From assembly GCA_049509915.1 (NCBI GenBank), contig JBEKZL010000116.1, positions 1-22,207 on the forward strand: a stretch of 22,207 bases of DNA, read 5' to 3'. Of the stretch, positions 14,162 to 22,207 are shown piece by piece. Position numbers and translations under genes: made by a program. Each line of letters opens with the position of its first letter. Position 1 is the stretch's first letter. The notes under the pieces are model-generated. The model was not told where the DNA came from and did not search any database. It worked only from the letters and a program-made list of their open reading frames with translations. This DNA is from JBEKYD01 sp049509915. Lineage in GTDB: Bacteria > Acidobacteriota > Terriglobia > Bryobacterales > Bryobacteraceae.

Positions 14162-14593
14162 ATGAAAGCCCTCATCATCGGAGTGGTGGCCGTGCTGGCG
14201 ATCGGGTTGGCGGCGGATCTGGCTTTGATCCAACCGGGGGACCTGGCAGTCCAACTGGCAGCGAAAGGCGCCGGCCCAGTCATTTTTCATGTAGGCCCCA
14301 ACGTGCTTTATCGTGGAAAACATATTCCGGGGGCAATCTACGCCGGCCCCGCATCCAAGCCCGAGGGTCTCGAAGCGCTCAAACTGGCAGCCGGCAAGCT
14401 TCCTCGCAATCGCCAGATCGTGGTCTACTGCGGCTGCTGTCCGTGGATCCACTGCCCCAATGTGAGGCCCGCCGTCGACGTCCTGAAGCAGATGGGATTC
14501 ACTCGCGTCAAGGCTATGTTCGTCGAAACCAATTTCGCCGCAGATTGGATCGACAAGGGGTATCCCATCGAACGCGGTACCGCCAACCAATAA
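14162..14593 (+). CDS. Membrane-anchored or exported rhodanese-like protein
   Basis: This is a 143-residue protein from ATG 14162, preceded by AAAGGAA; an upstream in-frame start at 14108 lies inside the previous gene. Residues 1-22 (MKALIIGVVAVLAIGLAADL...) form a signal peptide or membrane anchor, so the domain faces the periplasm. The rhodanese fold shows IFHVGPNVLYRGKHIPGAIY and the active loop VVYCGCCPWIHCPN, with Cys90 at the usual sulfur-acceptor position and three more cysteines (92, 93, 98). The GCCPW...CPN loop is unusually cysteine-rich for a rhodanese. It ends with FAADWIDKGYPIERG. It probably shares a message with the hydrolase at 13503; sulfur-transfer or redox roles are inferred. 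Confidence 0.8.
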   Translation: MKALIIGVVAVLAIGLAADLALIQPGDLAVQLAAKGAGPVIFHVGPNVLYRGKHIPGAIYAGPASKPEGLEALKLAAGKLPRNRQIVVYCGCCPWIHCPNVRPAVDVLKQMGFTRVKAMFVETNFAADWIDKGYPIERGTANQ

Positions 14594-14937
14594 GACCATC
14601 GTGTGTGTCGCCACTGGGGATTGCAGCTTCAGACTGATATACAAATCGTAAATCCTGACGACTCCAACCTGTCGCACGGCCACCAATAGGCACAATCGGG
14701 CAACGCGAAGAGTCGACCATCGCACATTCTTCTCACATTTTTTCTTGCTCTTGCCAGGTTATTGTGATAGTCTCCCGGACACGCGCTTCATGTCGAGGAT
14801 GTGAGCTAGGCGAGTTGATCCAGGGGGACGTACCGATTTAGCGCGGCATTTGCAAGTCACTCGAAGGGGTAATAGAAGCAATCCCCAGGTCGGCCTTCGT
14901 CCACGTTTTGATGACGAGCTTTGGCTAGGAGATCTCT
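14594..14937 (+). other. Long leader region of the TonB receptor gene
   Basis: About 340 bases with no protein-like frame on either strand. It contains the candidate extended -10 promoter at 14745-14773, leaving a 5' leader of roughly 155 nt before the receptor start. I see no known riboswitch fold, and no terminator for the rhodanese gene. Confidence 0.4.
14745..14773 (+). promoter_or_regulatory. Candidate promoter of the TonB receptor
   Basis: TTGCTC (14745-14750) and TAGTCT (14768-14773) are separated by 17 bases, with TG one base before the -10 hexamer as in extended -10 promoters. Each hexamer matches consensus at only three positions. The start of transcription would be near 14780. Confidence 0.33.
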
Positions 14938-16038
14938 ATGGAAGGGTCTAAAGCGGGTGTGATGGGTCCACGCTTCGCATCGACGATTTTGCTTACCGTA
15001 CTGTTGGCTTTCTCGGTGGAAACCGCCCACAGTCAAACGTTCGGCGAGATTACGGGAGGGGTCAGTGATCAGAGCGGAGCCGGAGTACCGGGCGCAATTC
15101 TGACTCTGACTAGCGCCAGCACCAACGCCGTCCGTTCCACTATTTGCAGCTCTGACGGACTTTATTCTTTCCCCTCGCTGTCACCCGGCACTTACAGCGT
15201 TAAGGCCGAACATCCCGGCTTCAAGGTTGTCACCGTCGACAACCTCGAGGTTCAGGTGCAACAAACCCTGCGCCAGGATATCGCCCTCGAAGTCGGTCAA
15301 ATCAATCAGTCTGTGGAGGTTTCAGCCTCCGCCAGTCTCTTGCAGGCGGAAAACGCGACGGTTGGTACGGTAATCAGCAACGAGAGCATCACGGAGCTTC
15401 CTCTAAACGGACGCGAATACCTGAACCTGGTGGCGCTGACCTCGAATGCGGACACGCTTTCGCCGGCGGCCGGTCAGTCCCAGTCGCGGCTGGGTGGCGA
15501 CCGCTCGAATCAGTCCATCTCGGCCGGCGGGAATCGTATCTTTTTTGACTATTTCACGCTGGACGGAGTCGTCAACACGGACGTGGATTTTAACACCTAC
15601 ATTGCCCTTCCCTCGATCGACGCCATTCAGGAATTCAAGGTTCAGGTGGGCGTGTACCCCGCCGAATTCGGCCATGGAGCGACGCAGATCAACGTACTCA
15701 CCAAGTCCGGCGGCAACCTTTATCATGCTTCGCTGTTCGAGTTTGTGCGGAACGACGATTTCGACGCCACGCCCTACGCCTTCACCGCCAATCGTCCTCA
15801 CAAATCGCCATTCAAATGGAACGATTATGGCTTCGAGCTCGATGGCCCCGTCACCATTCCCAAGCTCTTCAACGGACGGAACAGACTTTTCTTCATGTCC
15901 AACTTTGAAACGCTGGTGCAGCGGCAATATGCGCAAGCTGTCAACTCCGTGCCGACAGCGGCCATGTTCCAGGGTAACTTCAGCGCCTATCCTACCACCA
16001 TCTACCAGCCCGGCACGGGCGTGCCTAAATCCGAATAA
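14938..16038 (+). pseudogene. TonB-dependent receptor, N-terminal part before the frameshift
   Basis: This frame covers 366 residues. It has a signal peptide (to about residue 32, AHS|Q), then a carboxypeptidase-like regulatory beta-sandwich at about 36-115 (GEITGGVSDQSGAGVPGAIL, SPGTYSVKAEHPGFKVV), and the plug domain (SITELPLNGREYLNLVALT, FFDYFTLDGVVNTDVDFNTY, AIQEFKVQVGVYPAEFGHGA). It enters the barrel (NRLFFMSNFETL) and stops at TAA 16036-16038. Acidobacterial receptors of this class are about 1,100-1,200 residues long, so this is only the first third. The barrel continues without loss in the +1 frame. The intact protein would sit in the outer membrane and take up a large substrate, probably a glycan or siderophore, using TonB energy. 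Confidence 0.85.
16021..16038 (+). other. Frameshift site in the TonB receptor
   Basis: The first frame reads GTG CCT AAA TCC GAA TAA. Removing one A from AAA (16027-16029) gives GTG CCT AAT CCG AAT AAC, joining ...QPGTGVP to NPNNTIP. This is a family-typical sequence and keeps the frame to the end of the gene. One extra base in a short A run is therefore the simplest explanation, whether a real mutation or an assembly error. Confidence 0.8.
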
Positions 16039-18343
16039 CACCATCCCGACGAGCCAGATTAGTCCGATCTCGCAGACGCTGTTAAAGTACTACGACTCTG
16101 CCACGCTGCCGGGCTACGTGAACAACTACACGCAGTCCAACCAGTCACCTTTCAACCGCGACGGCTTCATTATACGCATGGATTTTGTCGAATCCGCGAA
16201 GTCGCAGTGGAGCGGCCGTTATAGCTGGGGCAGTGAAGTTCAAAAGAACGGCGGTCTGAGCATTACTGGAACTAAGGTCACTACGGGATACGAGCAGTAC
16301 CTCGGCTCGAACACGCGCATTCTTGCACCCAATGTCGTGAACGAGGCGCGCTTTGGTTATTCGCGCATCTTTAACGCGATCAGTACCGCCGACGCGTTTT
16401 CGGTCAACACCGTGGGCACGCTGGGCATTCCCAATTTGCAGGCGGGCCAGCCAGTCCAATGGGGTGTGCCCTCCATGGCTTTCACCGGAGATGGTTTCAG
16501 CGGTCTCGGCGACGGCAGCGACGACCCCTATCAGATCGCCGACAACACCGCTCAGGCGGTCGATAACATATCCTGGATTAAGGGCAAACATACCTTCAGA
16601 TTCGGGTTTGAATACAATCGCCAGAACTTCGACCAGTTAGGCAATCAATTCCTGCGGGGACAATTTACTTTCCAGCCGAACGCCACGCAAAGCTCCACCC
16701 ATACCGGCGGCGACGCCTTCGCGGAGTTTCTGCTGGGTGATATGTATGACGCTACCGTCGCCTCCGCGCCCGCCAACGCGCTGTACCAGCGCAATGCCGA
16801 GGCTGCCTTCGCCGACGATACCTGGAAGGTCACGCCCAAGCTAACCGTGTCTTTGGGCTTGCGTTACGAATTGACTCCGCCTTTCTACGACACACTGCAC
16901 AACTTGTTCAACGTAGCGCTTCCGCACATCATCGACGCCTCTGCTCAGCCGTCGTCTTTGTGGCCTTACGTGATTCGCCAGGGAAACTGTAATAACCCAT
17001 ACACGGCGAACCCTTCCCTTTCCTTTGTCTGGGCCGTTACACCCGCGGTCTGTAGTAATGGCCTGGAAAGTAACACCCTCAATCAGACCAGGTACAACGA
17101 TTTCGCGCCGCGCGTCGCCATCGCCTATTCGCCCGATTCCAAGACGGTGTTCCGCGTTGCCTTTGGCGAGTTCTTCGTCCAGGACAATGGCAATTCAATG
17201 TACTTTGACGCGGCGCGTAATATCGCGGTGCGCCTTACCCTGATCGCCAACCTCGGTCAGCCAAGCCTGACTTGGAATAACGCTGTCACTCCGCTCGGCG
17301 CCAACGGAGCCCCGACGTCGTTTCCGGCACCTTACGGTTATGCGACCGCGTACAACCATTTGACGTCGTACACCAACCAATACCTGGTCAACATCCAGCG
17401 CCAGGTTGGTTCCAACTGGGCGTTGGAGCTTGGTTACCTGGGCTCGGAGAGCCACCACCTTTACGGCTTTCAGAACGCCAATCAGGGCATTCCCGGAACA
17501 ACCGGCAGCGCCACCTCGCGTCTGCCGTTCGCCGATTTCACAACCCTTCAGTTGGTCGCCGACGGCGTGAATGCGGCATACAATTCGCTGGCCTTCAAGG
17601 TCACCAAGCGTTTTAATCGGGGCGTGAGTCTTATCAGTTCCTATACCTGGTCCAAGTCGATTGACGACTCCAGCGGCATTCGCGTGCAAGGCTATGACAC
17701 GCTATTCCCGCAGAACAGTTATTGCATCGAATGCGACCGCGGCCTGTCAGCGTTTAATGTCCCGCAGCGGTGGGTCACTTCGGTGCTGTATGAGCTACCG
17801 GTAGGCAAAGGAAAGATGCTGAACGTCAATAGCCGGGCGCTCAATGCGCTCATCGGCGGCTGGCAAACCGGCGGAAATATGACTCTGCAGGCCGGCGTGC
17901 CGGTAAGCCTGACCATCGGTGGCGTGGATAACTCGTCGACGAACGGCGATTACGACCGGCCCGAGGCAACTGGACAACCCGTTAATGCTTCCAACCAGAC
18001 GACGGGGGGATGGTACAACCCGGCGGCGTTCGTCGAATCGCCTCCGGGCACCTTCGGCAATGTTGGACGGAACACAGTGACTGCTCCGGGGACCTTCTCT
18101 ATCGACGCCGAATTGCACAAAGGCTGGATCATGCCTTACAACGAGCATCATCAGCTCCAATTTCGTTTTGAAGCCTTCAATATGGTGAACCATCCGAATT
18201 GGGGTGAACCCAACCCCGACATTCTCGCGGGTGCGTCAGTCCCGGGCCAACCGTCCACGGCGGCGCGCTCGGGGTTTGGAGTCATCAGCAGCACGGCCAT
18301 CGCCATGCGCCAGCTGCAGCTAGGACTGAAATATACTTTCTGA
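16022..18343 (+). pseudogene. TonB-dependent receptor, barrel part after the frameshift
   Basis: From 16022 the +1 frame reads LNPNNTIPTSQISPISQTLL and continues as a receptor barrel for about 770 residues to TGA 18341-18343. The same frame is open further upstream to 15446, but there it is only the shadow of the N-terminal part. Barrel features include SWIKGKHTFRFGFEYNRQNF, GDAFAEFLLGDM, DTWKVTPKLTVSLGLRYE, SYTWSKSIDDSSG and the closing QLQLGLKYTF with terminal Phe, the usual outer-membrane insertion signal. The first in-frame ATG is at 16178, without a ribosome-binding site, so it is unlikely to be translated alone. Together the two parts make 1,134 residues if one base is removed. The 14-nt gap to the convergent gene leaves no room for a terminator. 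Confidence 0.85.
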
Positions 18344-18357
18344 CACCGAGCGAACTG

Positions 18358-20412
18358 CTAATAGGGGCAGGCCAGATGACTGCGTAGAGCGGGGCGGCGC
18401 ACTCGACGGGTCGCCTCGCAAAGGTCTTTAAGCACAATCCCGCAGGAAGGATTGAGCGCGGGTCCGCTCGCGCCGGCGACAACGGCACAGCCTTTCGAAT
18501 CGACACCGCTCTGGTAGAGCTTCAACAACTCGGCGCGAAGATTGCGGTCGCCGGTGGCGAACATTCCTTCAGCCAGAGCGATGGCTGCGTCCTCACCCCG
18601 ATCCTGGGCGAGATCGGCGTCGGCGATCTCCTCGTACACGCCGACGTTTGACGGATCGATGTCTTGCGCCTCACTAGCCGCGGCCAAAGCTTGCGGTGCC
18701 CGCTCCAAATGAAGATAAGCCGATGCCAGCGTGCGGTAACCTTCGGCTGCGCTGACAGGAACAGGACTTTTCATCCCCTGCCGGCGATCATACGCCGCCC
18801 GCGACGCCGCGTCGATCGCGATGGAGCGAAGTGCCAGTCTGGCCGCTTCTTCGTACTCCACGCCCGCGCGGTCCGGGAGCAGTGTGTCGCCCTTGACCCG
18901 ATGGCACACAGCCGCGAGGTTCCAGGGGCCTGGTAAGTCCAGATCGTCCGGCAGCGGCGCAAGGATCGCAACGCTTCGATCGGCCTCGGCTATAGCTCGG
19001 TCGATTTCGCGATGAGACGGATCGGTGGTAAGAAGCTTGGCCGCCAGTAATCGATGGAATTTGAAGCTGCGTGGGCTGGTTTCAACGCCGGCTATGGCCA
19101 TGGTTGTGTCATCGGTCCGGTCGAGGTTGCGCATCCAGGTTCTCACCGTGAATCCGGCGGCGATCACGCCCGCACAAATCGCGAACGCGGTCCCCGAATA
19201 GCGGAAGCGCCCCCCGGCATCGATCGCGATCGCCGCGGCGGCCACCAATCCCGCCAGAGGCAGATACAGTAAACGCTCCGCCATCATGGTACCTATGGGA
19301 AACAGGAGATTAGACGCCGGCAGCAAGTTGAGAAAGGCAAAGCCGGCGAAGAAGAAGGCCGGGCGGCTGCGATACCACAGGATCACTGTAAGAACGACCG
19401 CGCCGGCTGCCGCGAGCCAGCAAGCCCAATCCTCGAGACTGCCGCTGGCAAGCGCGACCTGGGAGTAAGAGTAGTCGGCGGAAAGCTTCATCGGCCAGAG
19501 CGCAAGCCACAGATAGCGTCCAAGAACCTTGATGGCGGTAATCCGGCCCATCCAGAAACCAGCGCCGGCGATAGGATTATCGACGAACGGGTATTCGGCA
19601 GGGAGCGACGACGAGAGAACCGCCGCGCGCTGCCACAACATCAGACCGATCGGCGCCAGAGTTGCCATGCAACCGGGCAACATTCTCCGCCATTGTCGCG
19701 CGTTAGCCAGTTCGTACAGGACGAATAGCGCCGGGAGAACGGCCGCGCTTTCCTTCGAAAACACCCCAACCGCGGTGGTACCCGCCAGTCCCGCAAGGCA
19801 GGCATAACGGCGCCAGCCGGTTGTTTCCTTACTTTGCAGGTACAAAAGGAACCCACTTAAAACCGCGAACCCGGCGAGCAGGTCGGCGCGCCCGACGATG
19901 TTAGTGACCGATTCGGTCAATACCGGATGCACCGCCCACAGCATGGCAATGAAAAAGGCCGTCCGCAAGGCGCGAACCCTCCCGGCCAGCAGACGCAATA
20001 CCAGCGCGAAGACCAGAAATGCATTGGCGATATGCAGGAGAACATTGACCCAGTGATAACCGGCCGGGTGACTGCCGTTTCCCAGAATGGCGTAGTTAAG
20101 AAGGTAAGAGAACGTAGTGAGGGGCCGGTAAAGGCCACTCTCCCCGTTCGGCCACCAGTAAGTGTGGCGAACGATCAGAGCTATGTTGGCGGCGGTCGCA
20201 CTCTGGATGCGTGTATCCTCCAGCAACAGCGTCTGGTTATCAAGTGCGAATCCGGTCGAAAAGGAATTTGAAAACGCGAGCATGGCCGCCAGGCCCAGCA
20301 GAGGAGCCGCCTTGAAGCGCGGGCGCCGCGAATCACGCGGAACAGACTCTGGACTAACTGCAGGCGATGACGCGACCGACAGACGCTTCTTCTTCCGCTT
20401 CATCGCGTTCAT
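18358..20412 (-). CDS. TMTC-like GT-C membrane glycosyltransferase with TPRs
   Basis: This is a 684-residue protein from ATG 20412; a GTG at 20433 and an ATG at 20403 are alternatives. A basic N-terminus (KRKKKR) precedes about ten membrane helices. The first periplasmic loop carries LLLEDTRI and WWPNGESGLYRPLTTFSYLL, where GT-C enzymes keep acidic metal or donor residues. PIGTMMAERLLYLPLAGL is the hallmark of TMTC/DUF1736 proteins. The C-terminal third is soluble TPR helices (EGYRTLASAYLHLERAPQAL and following). Animal TMTCs transfer mannose from lipid-linked donors to proteins, and bacterial relatives are presumed to glycosylate exported proteins; that is inference here. It is convergent with the TonB receptor and divergent from the secreted protein at 20449. 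Confidence 0.8.
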   Translation of the reverse strand: MNAMKRKKKRLSVASSPAVSPESVPRDSRRPRFKAAPLLGLAAMLAFSNSFSTGFALDNQTLLLEDTRIQSATAANIALIVRHTYWWPNGESGLYRPLTTFSYLLNYAILGNGSHPAGYHWVNVLLHIANAFLVFALVLRLLAGRVRALRTAFFIAMLWAVHPVLTESVTNIVGRADLLAGFAVLSGFLLYLQSKETTGWRRYACLAGLAGTTAVGVFSKESAAVLPALFVLYELANARQWRRMLPGCMATLAPIGLMLWQRAAVLSSSLPAEYPFVDNPIAGAGFWMGRITAIKVLGRYLWLALWPMKLSADYSYSQVALASGSLEDWACWLAAAGAVVLTVILWYRSRPAFFFAGFAFLNLLPASNLLFPIGTMMAERLLYLPLAGLVAAAAIAIDAGGRFRYSGTAFAICAGVIAAGFTVRTWMRNLDRTDDTTMAIAGVETSPRSFKFHRLLAAKLLTTDPSHREIDRAIAEADRSVAILAPLPDDLDLPGPWNLAAVCHRVKGDTLLPDRAGVEYEEAARLALRSIAIDAASRAAYDRRQGMKSPVPVSAAEGYRTLASAYLHLERAPQALAAASEAQDIDPSNVGVYEEIADADLAQDRGEDAAIALAEGMFATGDRNLRAELLKLYQSGVDSKGCAVVAGASGPALNPSCGIVLKDLCEATRRVRRPALRSHLACPY

Positions 20413-20437
20413 GCTATCAGATTCCCTTGACACGAGC

Positions 20438-20443
20438 GATAAT
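20438..20443 (+). promoter_or_regulatory. Candidate -10 element for a leaderless transcript
   Basis: GATAAT matches TATAAT at five of six positions and ends 5 nt before ATG 20449, which has no Shine-Dalgarno sequence. Transcription from it would begin at or next to the start codon. No good -35 element is seen at 17 nt. Confidence 0.35.
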
Positions 20444-20448
20444 CAACC

Positions 20449-21366
20449 ATGCCATTGCGAAACCCGATCCTGGCAATCCCAGCCTTTCTCATATTCGCCG
20501 CCGGCGCCACCGCGCAAACCATGCCGGTACCCTCCGGTCCAGTCCAGCCGGCGGCCCTCACCGCACTCAATAACGCTTTCCGCGCGGCTTACGCCGATGC
20601 CAAGATCCGCGTCCTGGCGTCCTCCGGTCCGACTCTGATCGTCAACGGCGATCGCTTCAGCCTGCTGCGCTATGGACGGCGCGATGAAGCCAACGTTGGG
20701 GTCCCAATCTACGACCCCATCAAGACCATCGCCCACATCCCGCTCGCGATTTACGCGATCCTCACACCGGGCGATGGAGCCGTCGATGAGGGCCGTCTCA
20801 AGACCTTGTCGGGACTGCGCGAACTCATCCCGCCGGCCGAGGCCAGCCTCGACAACGTGAAACTCTCCGCCGCGACGCTCGCCCGCCAAAAGCGGATCGT
20901 GGCCGCCTCGCTGGCTTTCGTCGACGATGTGGCCGGCAGACACCAGTACGCGCGTTCCGTGCTACTGAAGTTCACCAGCGCCATGGCTCCGCTCGTCATG
21001 GAGAATGTCACCGAAGCGACCCATGCGCAGCTCGATGCCACCCACGCCCAGGTTTCAGCCTGGCGCCGCGACTTGAGACCGCAAGAATGGGACCAACTAC
21101 ACGTCTTGATCGTGGGCCCACACATGCCGCGCGAGAACCTGGCGGTCATGCAGTACTTCCTGCGGCTGCTACACGAGCCGCGGGAGGGCCGCCGCGTGGT
21201 GTATGCCGAATCCCTCTGGGAGGAACCGCAGGCTCTGGATCTGCTCGCCACACACCTGCTCGATGGCGGTGTCGGCGAGGCATTCTTTGGCGATTACATG
21301 CGCATGCACCGCGACCTGCTGGGAGACGCCGCCAGCGAGTACCTCCCTCGCCTGCTACCGGAATAG
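20449..21366 (+). CDS. Secreted protein of unknown function, 305 residues
   Basis: A signal peptide (MPLRNPILAIPAFLIFAAGA, then TAQ) is followed by a mature protein of about 280 residues with no membrane segment and no cysteine. Recognisable stretches, not assigned to a family, are PTLIVNGDRFSLLRYGRRDE, IYDPIKTIAHIPLAIYAIL, QWDQLHVLIVGPHMPRENLA-like (here EWDQLHVLIVGPHMPRENLA) and GEAFFGDYMRMHRDLLGDAA. The many basic and acidic residues and evenly spaced helices suggest a mostly alpha-helical soluble protein in the periplasm or outside. Only 36 nt separate it from the divergent TMTC-like gene, so the two promoters must overlap or lie inside the coding ends. Function unknown. Confidence 0.75.
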   Translation: MPLRNPILAIPAFLIFAAGATAQTMPVPSGPVQPAALTALNNAFRAAYADAKIRVLASSGPTLIVNGDRFSLLRYGRRDEANVGVPIYDPIKTIAHIPLAIYAILTPGDGAVDEGRLKTLSGLRELIPPAEASLDNVKLSAATLARQKRIVAASLAFVDDVAGRHQYARSVLLKFTSAMAPLVMENVTEATHAQLDATHAQVSAWRRDLRPQEWDQLHVLIVGPHMPRENLAVMQYFLRLLHEPREGRRVVYAESLWEEPQALDLLATHLLDGGVGEAFFGDYMRMHRDLLGDAASEYLPRLLPE

Positions 21367-21415
21367 ACTTGTGTGCCGCGGCCGCAACCGGTCAAACGCG
21401 TTGATGGACGGGTTT

Positions 21416-22207
21416 TCAGTTCTCGCTCGGCGTTTTTTGCGCCTGATCGATCACCAATACGTCCAGGGGCGCCTTGCGCGAATCCAGCTTGAGCCCCACG
21501 GTCTGGACGGCCGTAAAGAGAGCCTCATCGCCGATGCGATCCGCGAACTGGATCGCCTCCGGCCGCAGAACCATTCCCGCCGAGACGGCGGCCCGCACCG
21601 CCATGGCACGGAATTCCTCGTGGGGGAACTCCAGCTTGAAGTCGTAGCTGCCCTTTACATCCGTCATATCGACGACCGGCCGCTGCGAGAATCGGGACAG
21701 CATGTCGGCCAGGTACGGCATGGTCAGCTTTTTGCCTTCCACCTCGGCGTCGCCAATCGTAAAATACGCCCCTTTGCCGAAGGAGACCGCCGCGCCGCCC
21801 CGCCCGCCGCTCACGTCCACGTTCGTAGCGCCCGCGCCGCCATTGGAACTGTCGGCATCCGGATCGACCGGCGACTCCTTCATCTTGAGGCCGCCCTTCG
21901 CTACCGTCAGGGCGTAGACCGGAAATTCCTTCGATTCGTGGTGCAGTTTGATTTGGAAGCGGTAGAGCAGCAAGGTCTGCAGCATGTCATTCACCTGCTC
22001 GCGCTTGCCGCCCTCCGGCAATTTCGCCGAGATGTCGTACCTCTCCGACCCGATCCATTCCGGCCCGACAACCTGATAGTCTTTTATTCGAAAGGCGATA
22101 CGGATGTAATCCCGCAACGACAGGCCGGTGCAGCGGACCATGGCGCCATCCACATGGATGCCGAAGTTGATCTGTCCGGGAGCCGGCGGCGGAGCCGGTT
22201 TGATCGA
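21416..22207 (-). CDS. TIGR03435 soil-associated protein, 5' end beyond the right edge
   Basis: The frame is open to the right edge (264 residues visible); upstream of a GTG at 22153 it still reads SIKPAPPPAPGQINFGIHV, which is the conserved beginning of the TIGR03435 domain, so that GTG is internal. Further motifs are SLRDYIRIAFRIKDYQVVGP, WIGSERYDISAKLPEG, MLQTLLLYRFQIKLHHESKE, YALTVAKGGLKM and RPVVDMTDVKGSYDFKLEF. These proteins are multi-copy in soil Acidobacteriota, typically exported, and of unknown function; the signal or anchor part would be outside the window. The C-terminus (LDVLVIDQAQKTPSEN) matches the family's usual final strand. Confidence 0.85.
   Translation of the reverse strand, partial: SIKPAPPPAPGQINFGIHVDGAMVRCTGLSLRDYIRIAFRIKDYQVVGPEWIGSERYDISAKLPEGGKREQVNDMLQTLLLYRFQIKLHHESKEFPVYALTVAKGGLKMKESPVDPDADSSNGGAGATNVDVSGGRGGAAVSFGKGAYFTIGDAEVEGKKLTMPYLADMLSRFSQRPVVDMTDVKGSYDFKLEFPHEEFRAMAVRAAVSAGMVLRPEAIQFADRIGDEALFTAVQTVGLKLDSRKAPLDVLVIDQAQKTPSEN

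Noticed and set aside
15446..16021. Upstream 576 bases of the long second receptor frame, which could be read as one 965-residue protein
   Set aside because: This stretch overlaps the N-terminal receptor frame, whose plug-domain motifs are clear. The alternative frame there is Ser/Pro/Arg-rich shadow sequence; true receptor sequence in this frame begins only near 16022.

Overview
The window looks like an accessory stretch of an Acidobacteriota chromosome, most likely of the Solibacter/Bryobacter type. Evidence: high GC; a CadC-type winged-helix/TolB/TPR regulator; a roughly 1,130-residue TonB-dependent receptor with a carboxypeptidase-like N-terminal domain; a TIGR03435 'soil-associated' protein; a TMTC-like membrane protein with TPRs; and many small secreted proteins of unknown function. 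This placement is inferred from gene families, not from a marker gene.

Layout: (1) 1-1739: a divergent pair around a palindromic operator-like site. On the left is a secreted protein cut by the window edge. On the right is a secreted cysteine-containing protein followed 12 nt later by a GH24 (T4-type) lysozyme with no signal peptide. (2) 1947-6137: a glycosyltransferase operon with three GT2 enzymes and one DUF1972/GT4 enzyme, typical of exopolysaccharide or O-antigen assembly; no flippase or polymerase is in the window. (3) 6138-6624: a gene-poor spacer with hairpins and a short repeat motif. (4) 6625-10375, minus strand: three paralogous secreted beta-propeller-like proteins in two transcription units. 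Each unit is preceded by a near-identical 86-bp element that contains a ribosome-binding site and a short reading frame starting MAEAW and carrying SGKVEMSGG. The hairpins after both units pair fully only in minus-strand RNA. (5) 10690-10899: a DUF3565 small cysteine/histidine protein. (6) 11157-12935: the winged-helix/TolB/TPR regulator. (7) 13115-14593: an MTH1187-type thiamine-binding protein divergent from a metallo-beta-lactamase-fold hydrolase/rhodanese pair. (8) 14938-18343: the TonB receptor, split by a single-base frameshift that one A fewer in an AAA run would repair. (9) 18358-20412: the TMTC-like GT-C protein on the minus strand. (10) 20449-21366: a secreted protein of unknown function, possibly from a leaderless mRNA. 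(11) 21416-22207: a TIGR03435 protein cut by the right edge.

The best candidate for an undescribed system is region 4: a duplicated unit of short conserved peptide (or RNA leader) plus secreted propeller, with one unit carrying a second propeller. A second candidate is the lysozyme and its exported partner, whose arrangement resembles an effector/immunity pair. No tRNA, rRNA, CRISPR array, insertion sequence or phage integration module was recognised.
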